From the NCBI GenBank assembly GCA_023401925.1, contig JAEXDA010000051.1:4891-68890 (forward strand): a stretch of 64,000 nt of DNA. The letters are read 5' to 3'. Source of the DNA: Bacillota bacterium (GTDB lineage Bacteria; Bacillota; UBA4882; UBA8346). This document shows positions 34,617 to 44,215 of this stretch, one piece after another. Numbering within the stretch: position 1 is the stretch's first letter; every line of letters begins with the position of its first letter. The notes under the pieces are model-generated. The model was not told the DNA's origin. It saw only the letters and a program-made list of their open reading frames with translations, and did not search any database. The position numbers were made by a program, and so were the translations under genes.

Positions 34617-35645
34617 TTATTTCAAAGCCGCTTTCAGAATATCACCAACCACGTTTTTGTCAAAAATCGGAAGCTTTTCGGTTTGTAATTTGCCGATGCT
34701 GGCCATGAACTCCGCCGTGGTCTTGATCGAATCTCCCAGCGGTTTCTTTTTGGCATCTTCGGCGGTTAACAACGGTCTGGCTTGGACTTCGGCCTTGACC
34801 ATTTTGGTCTCAATATTCTGACCGTTTTGTTTATACCAGTCCGAAAGCATTTTAACTTCAAGATCTTGATTTTTCTTTAACTCGGCATTGGCTTGATACA
34901 TCAGTTTAACAAATTTGGTTAGTAAAGCTTTCTTGGTACCATAAGCATTTTTACTGGCAACCACGTTGTCATACTGGGGTATTTTCAGATCGATGAGGCT
35001 TCCTGCATTAATCCAGCCCTTTTCTTCAGCTACAAAACTCAAAGGAGGATTTAAAGCGATGACATCACCTTGTCCCGCCAGAAATGCTTGATAAGCTTGG
35101 GCATAATCCATATTCACTGAATTAACTTCTTTATCTTTAACTCCAATTTTTTCAAGCCATTTGAGTTCATGCAACTGAGACATGGTCCCAATCGGCACCA
35201 GAATGGTTTTCCCTCTTACGGTTTCAGGGTCGCCTAAAAGCGTCGGGAATGTCGGATTAAAACCCTTCACTTTGCTGATAGGGCTGCCTGGCCGGACGTA
35301 TAATCCAAATCCACCTGCAGCATTGCTGGTTTCTGCTATCAATTTGGCATCATAGACCGATAATGTGGTAACTGCGGCAGCTCCAATGGTGGCTACATCC
35401 CAAAGATTGGCCCCTAGGGCTTCATTCATCGGGGCTCCGGTGGCAAAAAGGATCGGCTCGATTTTAAAACCGTTTTGTTTGTCCCAACCTTTTTCAACGA
35501 TATAATTAACCGGCAAACTTAATAGAAAAGGCATCACCGCCACTTTCAGCACCGGTAATTGTTTGGGTTTGGGCGCTGCGAATCCTTGGGTACACAATGT
35601 ACCCAGTAATACAATGATCAAAATGACATACAATGACTTTTTCAT
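34617..35645 (-). CDS. NitT/TauT-type ABC solute-binding protein
   Basis: A 342-residue exported protein with signal peptide (SLYVILIIVLLGTLCTQGFA). The Cys17 context does not form a convincing lipobox. The mature part has the periplasmic-binding pattern VLKVAVMPFLLSLPVNYIVEKGW and NLWDVATIGAAAVTTLSVYDAKLIAE. AAGGGG precedes the ATG. Co-location with a sulfatase and two-component system suggests that the ligand is an organic sulfate ester or a product of it. Nitrate, taurine or another anion cannot be excluded. Confidence 0.88.
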   Translation of the reverse strand: MKKSLYVILIIVLLGTLCTQGFAAPKPKQLPVLKVAVMPFLLSLPVNYIVEKGWDKQNGFKIEPILFATGAPMNEALGANLWDVATIGAAAVTTLSVYDAKLIAETSNAAGGFGLYVRPGSPISKVKGFNPTFPTLLGDPETVRGKTILVPIGTMSQLHELKWLEKIGVKDKEVNSVNMDYAQAYQAFLAGQGDVIALNPPLSFVAEEKGWINAGSLIDLKIPQYDNVVASKNAYGTKKALLTKFVKLMYQANAELKKNQDLEVKMLSDWYKQNGQNIETKMVKAEVQARPLLTAEDAKKKPLGDSIKTTAEFMASIGKLQTEKLPIFDKNVVGDILKAALK

Positions 35646-36023
35646 AATTCCACCCCTTCATCGTTTTTGATAATAATATCCTTCACCATTTTACAGTTGT
35701 TGATGGGAAGCCCCCTTTCCGATAAGCGGAAAATACTCATGGAATAAATCTTCTCAGCTTATTTGGTTACTCCCATCTTAATTCAATGTGTATCCAAAAT
35801 AAATCCAATATCCTTAGGATTTCTTTTTTAAATTGACGAGTATTCCATTCAAGGATTTCGGCAAGGAAATGCCGTTCACTATTTTGAGATTTCTTTTGAG
35901 ATTTTGACTTTCGGAGATACCCATTGAGGAACAATAATTCAATGTATACTTGCATTTTAATAAATTCCCCGGAAAATGTATCCGTAGCTTGATGACATTG
36001 AGGCAAGGGTTGGGCTGGATATA
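35646..36023. other. Spacer between regulator and transporter genes
   Basis: No convincing gene. A 79-codon minus-strand frame (35767-36006) lacks a ribosome site and family features. A promoter for the transporter activated by the AraC-type regulator is expected here, but I could not place it. Confidence 0.4.
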
Positions 36024-37595
36024 TTATCTATTCAAAGTCTCCATCGTCGATATTTTCACCTCAGTATGTTGATTTCGATAATCAAAAGGACTGACTCCAT
36101 AATATTTCTTAAAAAGGGTCGAAAAATAACTCAGGTTCGGATAACCGACTATTTCGGCAATTTCCCGGACCTTCAGATCGGTACGTTTTAATAATTCCAC
36201 TGCCTTATTCAATCGTACACTGGCCAGATAATTGCTGAAATTATTACCAGTTTCTTCTTTGAATAGCCGACAAAAATATTCCGGATTCAAATGGACGTAA
36301 GCTGCAACATTGGTTAGATTTATCGGCTGCATATAATATTTGCTGATATAAGCCACAGCTTTGGAGATGGAGTGCGAATATTGATTGGCCTTTTCGAGAT
36401 GCTCATCGATAGCGCCGTTGATTTTTTGCTTGACATATTCTTGCATGCCCTGAAAAGAAGCTATTTTTTCGATTTCTGTTTTGAGGGTATGAAAAGAATC
36501 CAGTCCGATTCCTTGACGAGTCTTTGGATCCGTGCAAATGAAGTCAATTATTTGTAAACATGCATGTTTGACCCCTTCGATATCATGGATTCGGTTATCT
36601 TTGATAAAGGTTAAAACGGATTCAAGGGTTTGCTCAGCGTTTTCGAATCCATTTGCTTCGATCTTTTCCTTCCATGCGTTGGTCATGGCGGTTAACTTTT
36701 TCAACAATTCCGGGGTATTTTCTTTCGGAGCTTTCATCGGATTGATAGTGCCTTCCCCGGTGTAAAACTCCTGTTTCAACTGGGAAACGGCTTCATCGAC
36801 TGCCACGCCGATGTATTTTAAGCCATCATGAACATTGCTGACCCCAATCGTGCACCTGTTGCTTTCATGAAGTTTGGAAGCAAAATCGAATGTAGTCTTC
36901 ATTTGTTCCGCTATACTGGGTTGGGCAAAAACATTGGCCAGCAGGATGAAGATATTTTGGTCGTAAACGAACCCGAAGGTATTCTGGATATTCTGATGTT
37001 TGGGAATGATGAAGTTGTTACTATTATTGCTGGGTTGATTTTGGATTTCATATTTTAAAGCCACGGCAAACAAAAAATTGTTCTTCAGATTAATTTTCTG
37101 CTCCTGTAGCTCTTTTTCAGATATCAGATATTGATTTCCGGCTTGAAAGATCAGTCTCCGGATAAAAGCTTCCCTTTTTAAATAAACAATGTCCGATAAA
37201 TTACTGTCTAACTTGGAAGAATTGAGTTTCCGATTGACTTTATCCAGTACATCATGAATCATGGCATCATTAATTTCAGTTTTTAAAATATATTCAAAGG
37301 CTCCGTATTTTACAGCCGTTCTAGCATACTCAAAATCGTTATGGGCAGTCAGAACAACGATCTCCGTTGTGGGGTTTAAAAATTTGATTTGTTTCATCAA
37401 TTCCATACCGTCCATAATCGGCATTTTAATGTCCACAAAAACGATATCCGGCAAAGTGGCATTAAAAATTTTTAAGGCTTCCTCACCGTTGGCAGCCAAA
37501 CCTACGACTTCATACCCTAAAGGATTTTTGTGGATACAAAACTCAATCCATTCACGAATCGGAGTTTCATCATCCACAATCAATATTTTCAACAT
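36024..37595 (-). CDS. YesN-type response regulator with AraC DNA-binding domain
   Basis: A 523-residue regulator. The receiver domain (about 1-120) has acidic Asp8-Asp9, the phospho-acceptor Asp55 in IVFVDIKMP and the late VLTAHNDFEYA and YILKTE segments. A long linker is followed by a C-terminal AraC/XylS pair of helix-turn-helix motifs (INLTNVAAYVHLNPEYFCRLFKEETG, then VREIAEIVGYPNLSYFSTLFKKYYG). GAGGG precedes the ATG. It should be phosphorylated by the kinase encoded just upstream and activate the transporter and perhaps the sulfatase. Confidence 0.93.
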   Translation of the reverse strand: MLKILIVDDETPIREWIEFCIHKNPLGYEVVGLAANGEEALKIFNATLPDIVFVDIKMPIMDGMELMKQIKFLNPTTEIVVLTAHNDFEYARTAVKYGAFEYILKTEINDAMIHDVLDKVNRKLNSSKLDSNLSDIVYLKREAFIRRLIFQAGNQYLISEKELQEQKINLKNNFLFAVALKYEIQNQPSNNSNNFIIPKHQNIQNTFGFVYDQNIFILLANVFAQPSIAEQMKTTFDFASKLHESNRCTIGVSNVHDGLKYIGVAVDEAVSQLKQEFYTGEGTINPMKAPKENTPELLKKLTAMTNAWKEKIEANGFENAEQTLESVLTFIKDNRIHDIEGVKHACLQIIDFICTDPKTRQGIGLDSFHTLKTEIEKIASFQGMQEYVKQKINGAIDEHLEKANQYSHSISKAVAYISKYYMQPINLTNVAAYVHLNPEYFCRLFKEETGNNFSNYLASVRLNKAVELLKRTDLKVREIAEIVGYPNLSYFSTLFKKYYGVSPFDYRNQHTEVKISTMETLNR

Positions 37596-37629
37596 CCCTG
37601 TGTCCCTCTCTTTAGGTGATAGTAAAGAA

Positions 37630-39459
37630 TTAGCTGATAACCGGTATCTGAATCCTAATTTCAGTTCCTTTCCCGACTTGGCTGAAAATTTTCAAACCAT
37701 ACCCGGTCCCGAAATTCATTTGAATTCTTTGCTGGACGTTGATGATACCCACCATATTGAAGCGTCGATCTTTCTTATTATCCTGATTGTTCCAGATGTC
37801 TTTCAAGGTTTTGGCGTCCATACCAACGCCATCGTCAATCACCCGGATGATAATTTCATCCTCTTTTCTCTCGGCTCTAATTTGAATGGTACCCTTTTCC
37901 TGTTTGGCCTCGATACCGTGAAATATCGAGTTTTCCACCAAAGGTTGCAAGATTAATTTGGGGATTTTATATTCCAAAATATTATCCGGCAAATCGTAGA
38001 CGATCTCAAATTTATGGGCATAGCGGTATTGTTGGATTAACGCATATTGTTGCAAACATTGAATTTCCTCTAAAAGGGAAATAAACTCTTCCTTGCTATT
38101 AAATATCTTCTCCAGGAGTCCCATAAAAGCGGTAATCATTTGTTCCGCCTGGGCGCCTTTACCCATGGAAATCATGCACTTGATGGAAAGGATTGTATTA
38201 TATAAAAAATGCGGATTGATTTGGGCTTGCAAAAAATCAAGTTCCGCTTTGCGTTTAAGACGTTCCTCCTGCTTGACGTCTAAAATAAGGTCTTTAATCT
38301 TTCCCAGCATCTGATTAAAGCCATCGCTCAACTGCTTTAATTCATTCCATCCTTGGATATCGGAGATAACGTCCAGATCGCCATTCCGCACTTTTTTCAT
38401 GGACGCGCAGAACTGTTTTAAGGGTTTGGCAGTTTTACGGGCAAATGAAAAAGATAAAATAAGTGAAAAAAACGTCCCCAGACAGAAAATACCTAAAATT
38501 GTATACCTTACTTTCTCTAAAGGTGCGAAAAGTGCTGCTACCGGAATCTCTTCCACAATGGTCCAAGCGGTTTCCGGATCATAGTAATTCGACAATAAAA
38601 ATCGTTCGTTTCCTTTGTTGATAATCTTGAAACTATCCGGCTGGAAAATCTCCTTGAATATCTGCATGTCAAAAAAGTTGATTCCCAGCATGTGCTCGTC
38701 ACTATGGGAAACGATACTTCCTTTTTCATCTACGATATAAATGAAATTTTTCCCGTTTAAAACATTTTTATAAGTATCATAGAGCTTCCTTTCTTCCATG
38801 TTGATCAGCAGTACACCCGAGCGTCTACCGGTCTGCTTATCCTTGATAAGCCGGGCTGCAGAAAATACATATTTATTTTTCTGCAAATCTTCCGAATCGT
38901 CATAGCTGCTGACCCAATAAATTTTGCCATTGGTTTTGATGACATTCCGGTACCAAAGCATTTTGGGAATTTTCCCATAGTTATATGGCTGTCCGGTTTG
39001 TAAGGAACAAAATTCAAACCCGTTTTCACCGATCAATACAGTATAAAAAGTCACATTCATTTCTTCAAAGGCTTTTTGATATTTGGTCCCGATCTCTGCC
39101 AAATTATCGGACAACATCTGAGCGTTACCATATGATGTAATTTTCTTAAAAACCGCGTTGGAAACGTACTGATCCGAGTAATACAGGTTGGAGATGGTTT
39201 TGATACTGTTTTTAATAACCCGGGTCCTTTCACCGATCTGCCGGAGCACATCCACCCGGGAATAGCCGATTTCCTGGGTGATGACTCTTTTAAAAACATA
39301 GTAGGAGGTGGCGCTGATCAAACCGGCGATCAAAACCATCAGCGTAAAATAAAAAACAAAGAGTTTGGCTTGTAAACTCCCGGTGTTTTTTATAAAAGGA
39401 AGTTCCAAAATCTTTGTTGTAGAAAGTCCGATCCATTTTGGTTTAATTTTCAGATCCAT
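37630..39459 (-). CDS. YesM-type sensor histidine kinase
   Basis: A membrane kinase of about 609 residues. A first transmembrane helix near residue 30 and a second after a large extracellular Cache-like sensor region are followed by a HAMP linker. The His_kinase motif QINPHFLYNTILSIK carries the phospho-His. The HATPase domain contains LVENSIFHGIEAKQEKG and DDGVGMD. The start is uncertain: ATG 39459 gives the cleanest N-terminus, though the frame is open to a TTG at 39540. The sensor probably detects an extracellular oligosaccharide or sulfate ester, as YesM relatives do for plant polysaccharides. Confidence 0.9.
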   Translation of the reverse strand: MDLKIKPKWIGLSTTKILELPFIKNTGSLQAKLFVFYFTLMVLIAGLISATSYYVFKRVITQEIGYSRVDVLRQIGERTRVIKNSIKTISNLYYSDQYVSNAVFKKITSYGNAQMLSDNLAEIGTKYQKAFEEMNVTFYTVLIGENGFEFCSLQTGQPYNYGKIPKMLWYRNVIKTNGKIYWVSSYDDSEDLQKNKYVFSAARLIKDKQTGRRSGVLLINMEERKLYDTYKNVLNGKNFIYIVDEKGSIVSHSDEHMLGINFFDMQIFKEIFQPDSFKIINKGNERFLLSNYYDPETAWTIVEEIPVAALFAPLEKVRYTILGIFCLGTFFSLILSFSFARKTAKPLKQFCASMKKVRNGDLDVISDIQGWNELKQLSDGFNQMLGKIKDLILDVKQEERLKRKAELDFLQAQINPHFLYNTILSIKCMISMGKGAQAEQMITAFMGLLEKIFNSKEEFISLLEEIQCLQQYALIQQYRYAHKFEIVYDLPDNILEYKIPKLILQPLVENSIFHGIEAKQEKGTIQIRAERKEDEIIIRVIDDGVGMDAKTLKDIWNNQDNKKDRRFNMVGIINVQQRIQMNFGTGYGLKIFSQVGKGTEIRIQIPVIS

Positions 39460-39616
39460 CCCTTCCTGCAAGGAATGTTGATGCAACCTCGTTAAAGCTC
39501 CCTGTAAATACAGTCTATCGCAATTTGAATTTTGAAACAAGACCTACAAGTTTCCAACCTACCCATCCATACCTCTGGGTTTTCCATAATCATTTTGCTG
39601 ACTTAAGTCTGCATTG

Positions 39617-41119
39617 CTACTTCCCAGTGAGCCCTAACCGTTCAAATTGTTCCTGCGGCGCATTGTTCTCTTTCATCAAACGGACCAGATGATCGATCAT
39701 CATTTTTTCAATATCAGGTTGCTGAATCGGCCCCAGTTGGCCCGGATCTTCTTTTAAATCAAACAGTAGATTTTCTCCTAAATGCTCGGGATATGAATAA
39801 CCGGACATGGAATAAGGGTCCCGCCGATCCCAGATCCCCGATTTAATCTTCATGACCTTACAGCCCTTGGTAAACAGCAAAGGCCCAACCAACTCTGCAG
39901 TCTTCAATTCTTCGACTGTAAACATTCTCCGCATATGGGTTGGCATCAAGGTGTATTGATATAAAGGTTCATTGCTGGGATCGGCTATTCCCCTCATATA
40001 GACATATCTTCCATCGGTACAGTTGACATGAGTACCGTAACACCCATATAAAGCAGCCTCTCTTACCGGTTTATCCATTGCAATAGTTTCCTTTAACGGT
40101 ACCCCTTGCATCGCTTCAGGCAAGCCAATTCCAAAATACTCCAACAATGTTGCCGGCAAGTCAATCGTTTGAACCAGGGAGACACGGTGTTCCCCTTTAT
40201 TGCCGCAACGCGGATCCCAGATGAAAAGCGGTATGTTAGCCAGTTCATTATAGTAAGGCATCTTGCTTTTTCCCAAACAATCATGTTCCCCCAGGAGAAA
40301 GCCGTGATCAGTGTTAACGATCAGCATCGTGTCTTTCCACAAATCATAAGTATCCATCAAATCCAACACTTTCCCCAGATAATTATCACACATACTCAAT
40401 AAAGCCGCATATTCATACTTGTAGTGCTCAACCTTTTCTTTGGATTCACTGATTGTCCCGTAATCGGGCCAATCGGATTCAGGACCGCTATAGGCATGGG
40501 GATATAATTTTTTATATTTCTCATGCGTAAAAAAAGGTTCATGGGGATCAAAGGTTTCAATCTGTAAAAACCAGTTATCGGCAGTATGATTGGTATGAAT
40601 AAATTCCAAGCCGCCGGCAAAGGTTTGGGCTTGTGGTTGCAATGGCTCCTCCGGCATATATTTCCGGTTGATGATATCGGCCCGGGTGATTAATTTCTTT
40701 TGATCCGCCAGATTTTTTGGCAATTGGGGATCTTTGACTTCGCCCTTCCAAGGATCCCCTTCCTGACCCCGGGAGATCTCCCAGGAATTATAGCGGGTAT
40801 GATAAGTGGCTCCGCCATCCTCCCAATAATGCTGGTGATCACTAACCAGGTGCGTGTAAATGCCATTGGTTTTTAATATTTCCGGTACCGAATCGTCAAA
40901 TGGCTCAACCGGGCCCCAACTGCGATGTAAAAAATTGTAACGTCCCGTGTGGAGTTCGCGGCGCGCCGGCATACAAGGCATACTACCGATATAACAATTG
41001 TCAAAAACCACTGCATGCTCTGCTAATCTTGAAAAATTGGGCGCCTTGATCCAATCACACCCATAGGGAGGCAGCATATGCCTATTTAATGTATCATACA
41101 TCACCATAATTGCTTTCAA
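39617..41119 (-). CDS. Sulfatase of the formylglycine (alkaline phosphatase) superfamily
   Basis: A 500-residue hydrolase of sulfate esters. Cys49-Met-Pro-Ala-Arg53 is the CxPxR formylglycine site. The fold's ends are seen as MVMYDTLNRHMLPPYG and TLLVNTDHGF-like MLIVNTDHGFLLGEHD. TTG 41119 was chosen: GGGAG lies eight bases upstream and MKAIMVMYD is the natural family start. No signal peptide, so it acts inside the cell on an imported substrate. Cysteine must be oxidised by a maturating enzyme; none is recognised in this window. It heads the unit with the kinase, regulator and ABC importer. A phosphonate monoester hydrolase activity is an alternative for CxPxR members. Confidence 0.88.
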   Translation of the reverse strand: MKAIMVMYDTLNRHMLPPYGCDWIKAPNFSRLAEHAVVFDNCYIGSMPCMPARRELHTGRYNFLHRSWGPVEPFDDSVPEILKTNGIYTHLVSDHQHYWEDGGATYHTRYNSWEISRGQEGDPWKGEVKDPQLPKNLADQKKLITRADIINRKYMPEEPLQPQAQTFAGGLEFIHTNHTADNWFLQIETFDPHEPFFTHEKYKKLYPHAYSGPESDWPDYGTISESKEKVEHYKYEYAALLSMCDNYLGKVLDLMDTYDLWKDTMLIVNTDHGFLLGEHDCLGKSKMPYYNELANIPLFIWDPRCGNKGEHRVSLVQTIDLPATLLEYFGIGLPEAMQGVPLKETIAMDKPVREAALYGCYGTHVNCTDGRYVYMRGIADPSNEPLYQYTLMPTHMRRMFTVEELKTAELVGPLLFTKGCKVMKIKSGIWDRRDPYSMSGYSYPEHLGENLLFDLKEDPGQLGPIQQPDIEKMMIDHLVRLMKENNAPQEQFERLGLTGK

Positions 41120-41388
41120 TTGTAACACTCCCGATGCTAAAATATTTAGTTCCCAATCATGCAACCATTGCCGTTCTACAAGAAAATATAAAAACCCCTC
41201 ACAGAATTCATATTCCTTTCAATTTGGTTAAATCGAATCAGGAGAAGTTCAGATACCAATCGTTTATAAATTGTTAATCTAATCTTATCATAAGGCTTTC
41301 TATAATAAAAATATATCCATTAAATTTACTATTCTTTTCTTATTTTGACTTTGTTTTAAAAGCAATATGGAAAGATTACGAAAAAGTT

Positions 41389-41423
41389 AAAGAAGTCCTT
41401 GCCAAAATTGCAAGGACTTCTTT
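41389..41423. terminator. Perfect 14-bp hairpin terminator
   Basis: AAAGAAGTCCTTGC and GCAAGGACTTCTTT pair perfectly around a seven-base loop, with T-rich flanks on both strands. It lies just downstream of the minus-strand relic at 41460-41830 and may have been its terminator. Confidence 0.75.
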
Positions 41424-41459
41424 AATTTGTACCTACCAGCATTCGATAAACAATAGTTT

Positions 41460-41830
41460 CTTTCAATCCACTGCTGTTTTGCCGAGATATCGTCCGGTAA
41501 TAGCCGGAGCATTGATGGTATACGGAGTATCATCAACGTCCAGAACCAGCTTAAATGAATCTCTGGTTGCAGTAACCGTACAGTTACCGCCCACTTTAAC
41601 TTAACTGTTTTTATCCGCTTCGCAGCTGCGCGCCACCGTAGCATAGGTTATAGTCGCATTCTTCGTTGCCCCAAAACTTGGTACCCACTCCAACAGTGCC
41701 GGGATAGGCTTCAACCCATGCCTGGGGATAACCGTTAATGCCCCCAGGGTAATCCGGGTCAACACGCTTCCAGTCGAGAGAATATCTTCCCCATAAAGCC
41801 CATTGTATTTTTCCGCAGATACTTCGTCGA
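41460..41830 (-). pseudogene. Unrecognised gene relic
   Basis: Minus-strand translation gives protein-like but broken frames. One piece (about 41625-41815) reads IQWALWGRYSLDWKRVDPD and continues with YPGGINGYPQAW, rich in Trp, Tyr and Gly like secreted carbohydrate-active proteins. A second, in another frame, includes DSFKLVLDVDDTPYTINAP. Stops separate them and no start is seen. A terminator follows. I cannot name the family; chance open frames are possible. Confidence 0.35.
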
Positions 41831-41855
41831 ATTTTGAACTGCTGGTCAGACCATT

Positions 41856-41888
41856 ATCAAATAAGATGTTTTAAACATCTTATTTGAT
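41856..41888. repeat. 33-bp perfect inverted repeat
   Basis: ATCAAATAAGATGTTT and AAACATCTTATTTGAT, 16 bases each, face each other around a single T. It marks the junction between the gene relic and the truncated transposase. No U-run follows on either strand. Confidence 0.8.
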
Positions 41889-41973
41889 CGGATAAAGGTT
41901 TCAAAACAGCTGGTTGAATTGATGACTGTCAGTCTAAAATGTAATCGTCCATATAATTCAATATTTTACCGAT

Positions 41974-42477
41974 ATGACCGGCCGGGAACTTAAGTCTAAA
42001 CTGCCGGTGACCGCATTCGAGTTTGATGCCAAAACTTTAATTATTAACCAATGCCCCCATCAGGCGGTCCCACTCTATGGGGTTGTTAAAGACGGTCAAA
42101 CAATCGCTCATTTTCCGCTTAATGCTTGCCGGAACTGCCTGTTGGTTGGCCAATGCCATGTCAAAGAACGGAAAAAAGACTTCGTGGTCAGGGTTGACAA
42201 AAAAGCGATAGAAGCAGCCGAACAACTTCAAAAAATTCATCGTGAATACCGCCAAAACATTAGTACCCGGGCTGCTATTGAAGGAACAAATTCCGCCTTA
42301 AAACGAGCCCATGGTTTGGGAAAACTGCGGGTACGCGGCCGGGCCAAATGTACTATAGTGGTTGGATATAAAGTAATTGCTCATAACTTCAAGATTTTTG
42401 TCCGTTATATGATTGCGCGGGCCAAGAGTCAATTAAAGCCCGATATTGAAGGATCACTTATGCCCAACATAGGTTAA
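41974..42477 (+). pseudogene. Truncated IS1182-type transposase (C-terminal part)
   Basis: A 167-codon frame resembling the end of DDE transposases of the IS1182 kind. A cysteine-bearing segment (CRNCLLVGQCHVKE) is followed by NISTRAAIEGTNSALKRAHG with the catalytic Glu, then GRAKCTIVVGYKVIAHNFK. The N-terminal DDE half is missing, and no ribosome site is evident, so this is a remnant of an element interrupted at its left side. Confidence 0.75.
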
Positions 42478-42490
42478 AAACGGGATTTAG

Positions 42491-42517
42491 AACTAAAACA
42501 TGAAAGTTTTAGTTTTT
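42491..42517 (+). terminator. Terminator behind the transposase remnant
   Basis: AACTAAAAC and GTTTTAGTT form a nine-base stem with a six-base loop, followed by TTT on the plus strand. Confidence 0.6.
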
Positions 42518-42969
42518 ATCTGGTTCATTAATGTAATTTCCCGATTCTTGTAAATAATTTGCTGATGAGTCATTTTTCAATCGAGTTTCTGCAATGGAAT
42601 CATATATAACAAGCCTAAAATACTCCAGCGTATTTCTTAGGAATATCAAGATCCAGGGCTGGGTTGTGCTTTAAAGCTGTGATAAAAACACAACACCGAG
42701 GCCTGGAAGGCCTTTAGAACGTTTTTTAATATATCGAACCCCATCGTTCATGTGGGATGGAGATGAAATCAAACATCATTTCCCGATTTTTTTACAACAC
42801 AGCTTGATGACATTGGGTTGCTCTTATCGACCAGTCCTCCGCGCTTATCGGTACCACATACACTCCAATCTAAGCAAGATTTGATACAATTAATATAAAT
42901 CACGCAAATAATGTACATTTTTATATGATATTATTATTCGTGACAATTCAATTTCTTAGGAGGCTTGAA
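42518..42969. other. Non-coding spacer before the GH105 gene
   Basis: No gene seen. A small AGGCCTGGAAGGCCT hairpin lies near 42700. The last 100 bases are AT-rich and should carry the promoter of the following gene, but no clear -35/-10 pair stands out. Confidence 0.35.
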
Positions 42970-44094
42970 ATGATCTCACAACATACAGGATCAACTGCAA
43001 ACAACAAAAAAATCCCTTCCACCCCAATAGACTGGGCGGAAATAGCCTGTTCTTCTCTTATGGAAAATTATAAACCGGAAGCGCTCCCGCCCGTGGGAAG
43101 GTTCCATTACCACCAGGGAGTATTTCTTTCCGGTATGGAGAGATGCTGGAAGGTAACCCAAAAGGAAAAATATTATGAATACCTTAAGCTTTGGGTTGAT
43201 AGTTTGATTCTTCCTGACGGCGGCATCAAGAATTATGATCCAACCCAATTGGATGACATTCAACCGGGAATCCTTCTTTATAACCTTTATCAAAAGACTG
43301 GAGATAAACGCTACCAAAAAGCACTCGCCACATTGGTCTCCCATTTGCGTACCTGGAATAAAAATAAAGAAGGCGGTTTCTGGCATAAAAATATGTATCC
43401 AAATCAAATGTGGCTGGATGGGCTCTATATGGCCGGTCCTATCGCCGTACAGTATGACAGCACCTTCGGTGAAAAAGGCTTCTTTGACACGGTAACATTT
43501 CAGGCTTTCCTCATGGAAAAGCATATGAAAGATGAAAAAACCGGATTGCTTTATCACGCCTGGGATGAGAGTAAAAAGGCAGAATGGTCCAACCCCGAAA
43601 CTGGAAGGTCCAGTGAATTCTGGGGCAGAGCCATCGGTTGGTACACCACTGCGATTGTCGATATCCTGGATTTTCTCCCCCAAACCCATCAAGATAAAAA
43701 TGAACTGATTAAAATACTGAAAGACCTACTGCTTTCATTGATTAAATACCAGGACAAAGTGAGCGGACGATGGTATCAGGTCGTGGATAAAGGCACTTTC
43801 CCGGATAATTGGCTTGAAAATTCCTGTACTTCCCTGTATGTTTATTCGATAGCCAAAGCTATTCGAAAGGGGTATCTGGAACATCATTATCTTCAATACG
43901 CCTGGAAGGGATATCAAGGAGTCATTGATTCACTAAAGTTGGATGAAAATGGAGGTGCACTAATAGGAGATATTTGTATCGGCACCGGAGTCGGGGATTA
44001 TGCCCATTATATCGCCCGCCCCACCAGTATCAATGATCTTCATGGCGCAGGCGCTTTCATTCTGATGTGTGTAGAAATGAATCAAGCCGGTTAA
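42970..44094 (+). CDS. GH88/GH105 unsaturated uronyl hydrolase (YteR/YesR-like)
   Basis: A 374-residue cytoplasmic (alpha/alpha)6-barrel enzyme that removes the unsaturated uronic acid left by polysaccharide lyases, as in rhamnogalacturonan breakdown. Typical segments are FHYHQGVFLSGMER, PNQMWLDGLYMAGP (with the catalytic Asp), EFWGRAIGWY and the C-terminal GVGDYAHYIARPTSINDLHGAGAFIL. ATG 42970 is fixed by AGGAGG six bases upstream. It is the only intact plus-strand enzyme gene here and stands alone. GH88-type glucuronyl activity on glycosaminoglycan-like oligosaccharides is an alternative, and would fit the nearby sulfatase. Confidence 0.9.
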   Translation: MISQHTGSTANNKKIPSTPIDWAEIACSSLMENYKPEALPPVGRFHYHQGVFLSGMERCWKVTQKEKYYEYLKLWVDSLILPDGGIKNYDPTQLDDIQPGILLYNLYQKTGDKRYQKALATLVSHLRTWNKNKEGGFWHKNMYPNQMWLDGLYMAGPIAVQYDSTFGEKGFFDTVTFQAFLMEKHMKDEKTGLLYHAWDESKKAEWSNPETGRSSEFWGRAIGWYTTAIVDILDFLPQTHQDKNELIKILKDLLLSLIKYQDKVSGRWYQVVDKGTFPDNWLENSCTSLYVYSIAKAIRKGYLEHHYLQYAWKGYQGVIDSLKLDENGGALIGDICIGTGVGDYAHYIARPTSINDLHGAGAFILMCVEMNQAG

Positions 44095-44157
44095 AATTAT
44101 TTTTGAATCATACATACCATTATGCTTATTCTTTTCTCCCAAGGACGCATTGACTTT

Positions 44158-44187
44158 AAAGCGCCAATTAAGCATCATTGGCGCTTT
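44158..44187. terminator. Bidirectional terminator between convergent genes
   Basis: AAAGCGCCAAT and ATTGGCGCTTT form an 11-bp stem with an eight-base loop between the GH105 stop (plus) and the stop of the NfnB-like gene (minus). Confidence 0.85.
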
Positions 44188-44215
44188 CGAGTCCACCCTA
44201 TCCTTATTTAGGATA

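Noticed and set aside
35767..36006. Minus-strand 79-codon frame between regulator and binding protein
   Set aside because: No ribosome site, no recognisable motif and an atypical composition; treated as spacer.
41387..41644. Minus-strand 85-codon frame
   Set aside because: It runs through the perfect terminator hairpin and mixes frames of the gene relic; not a believable gene.
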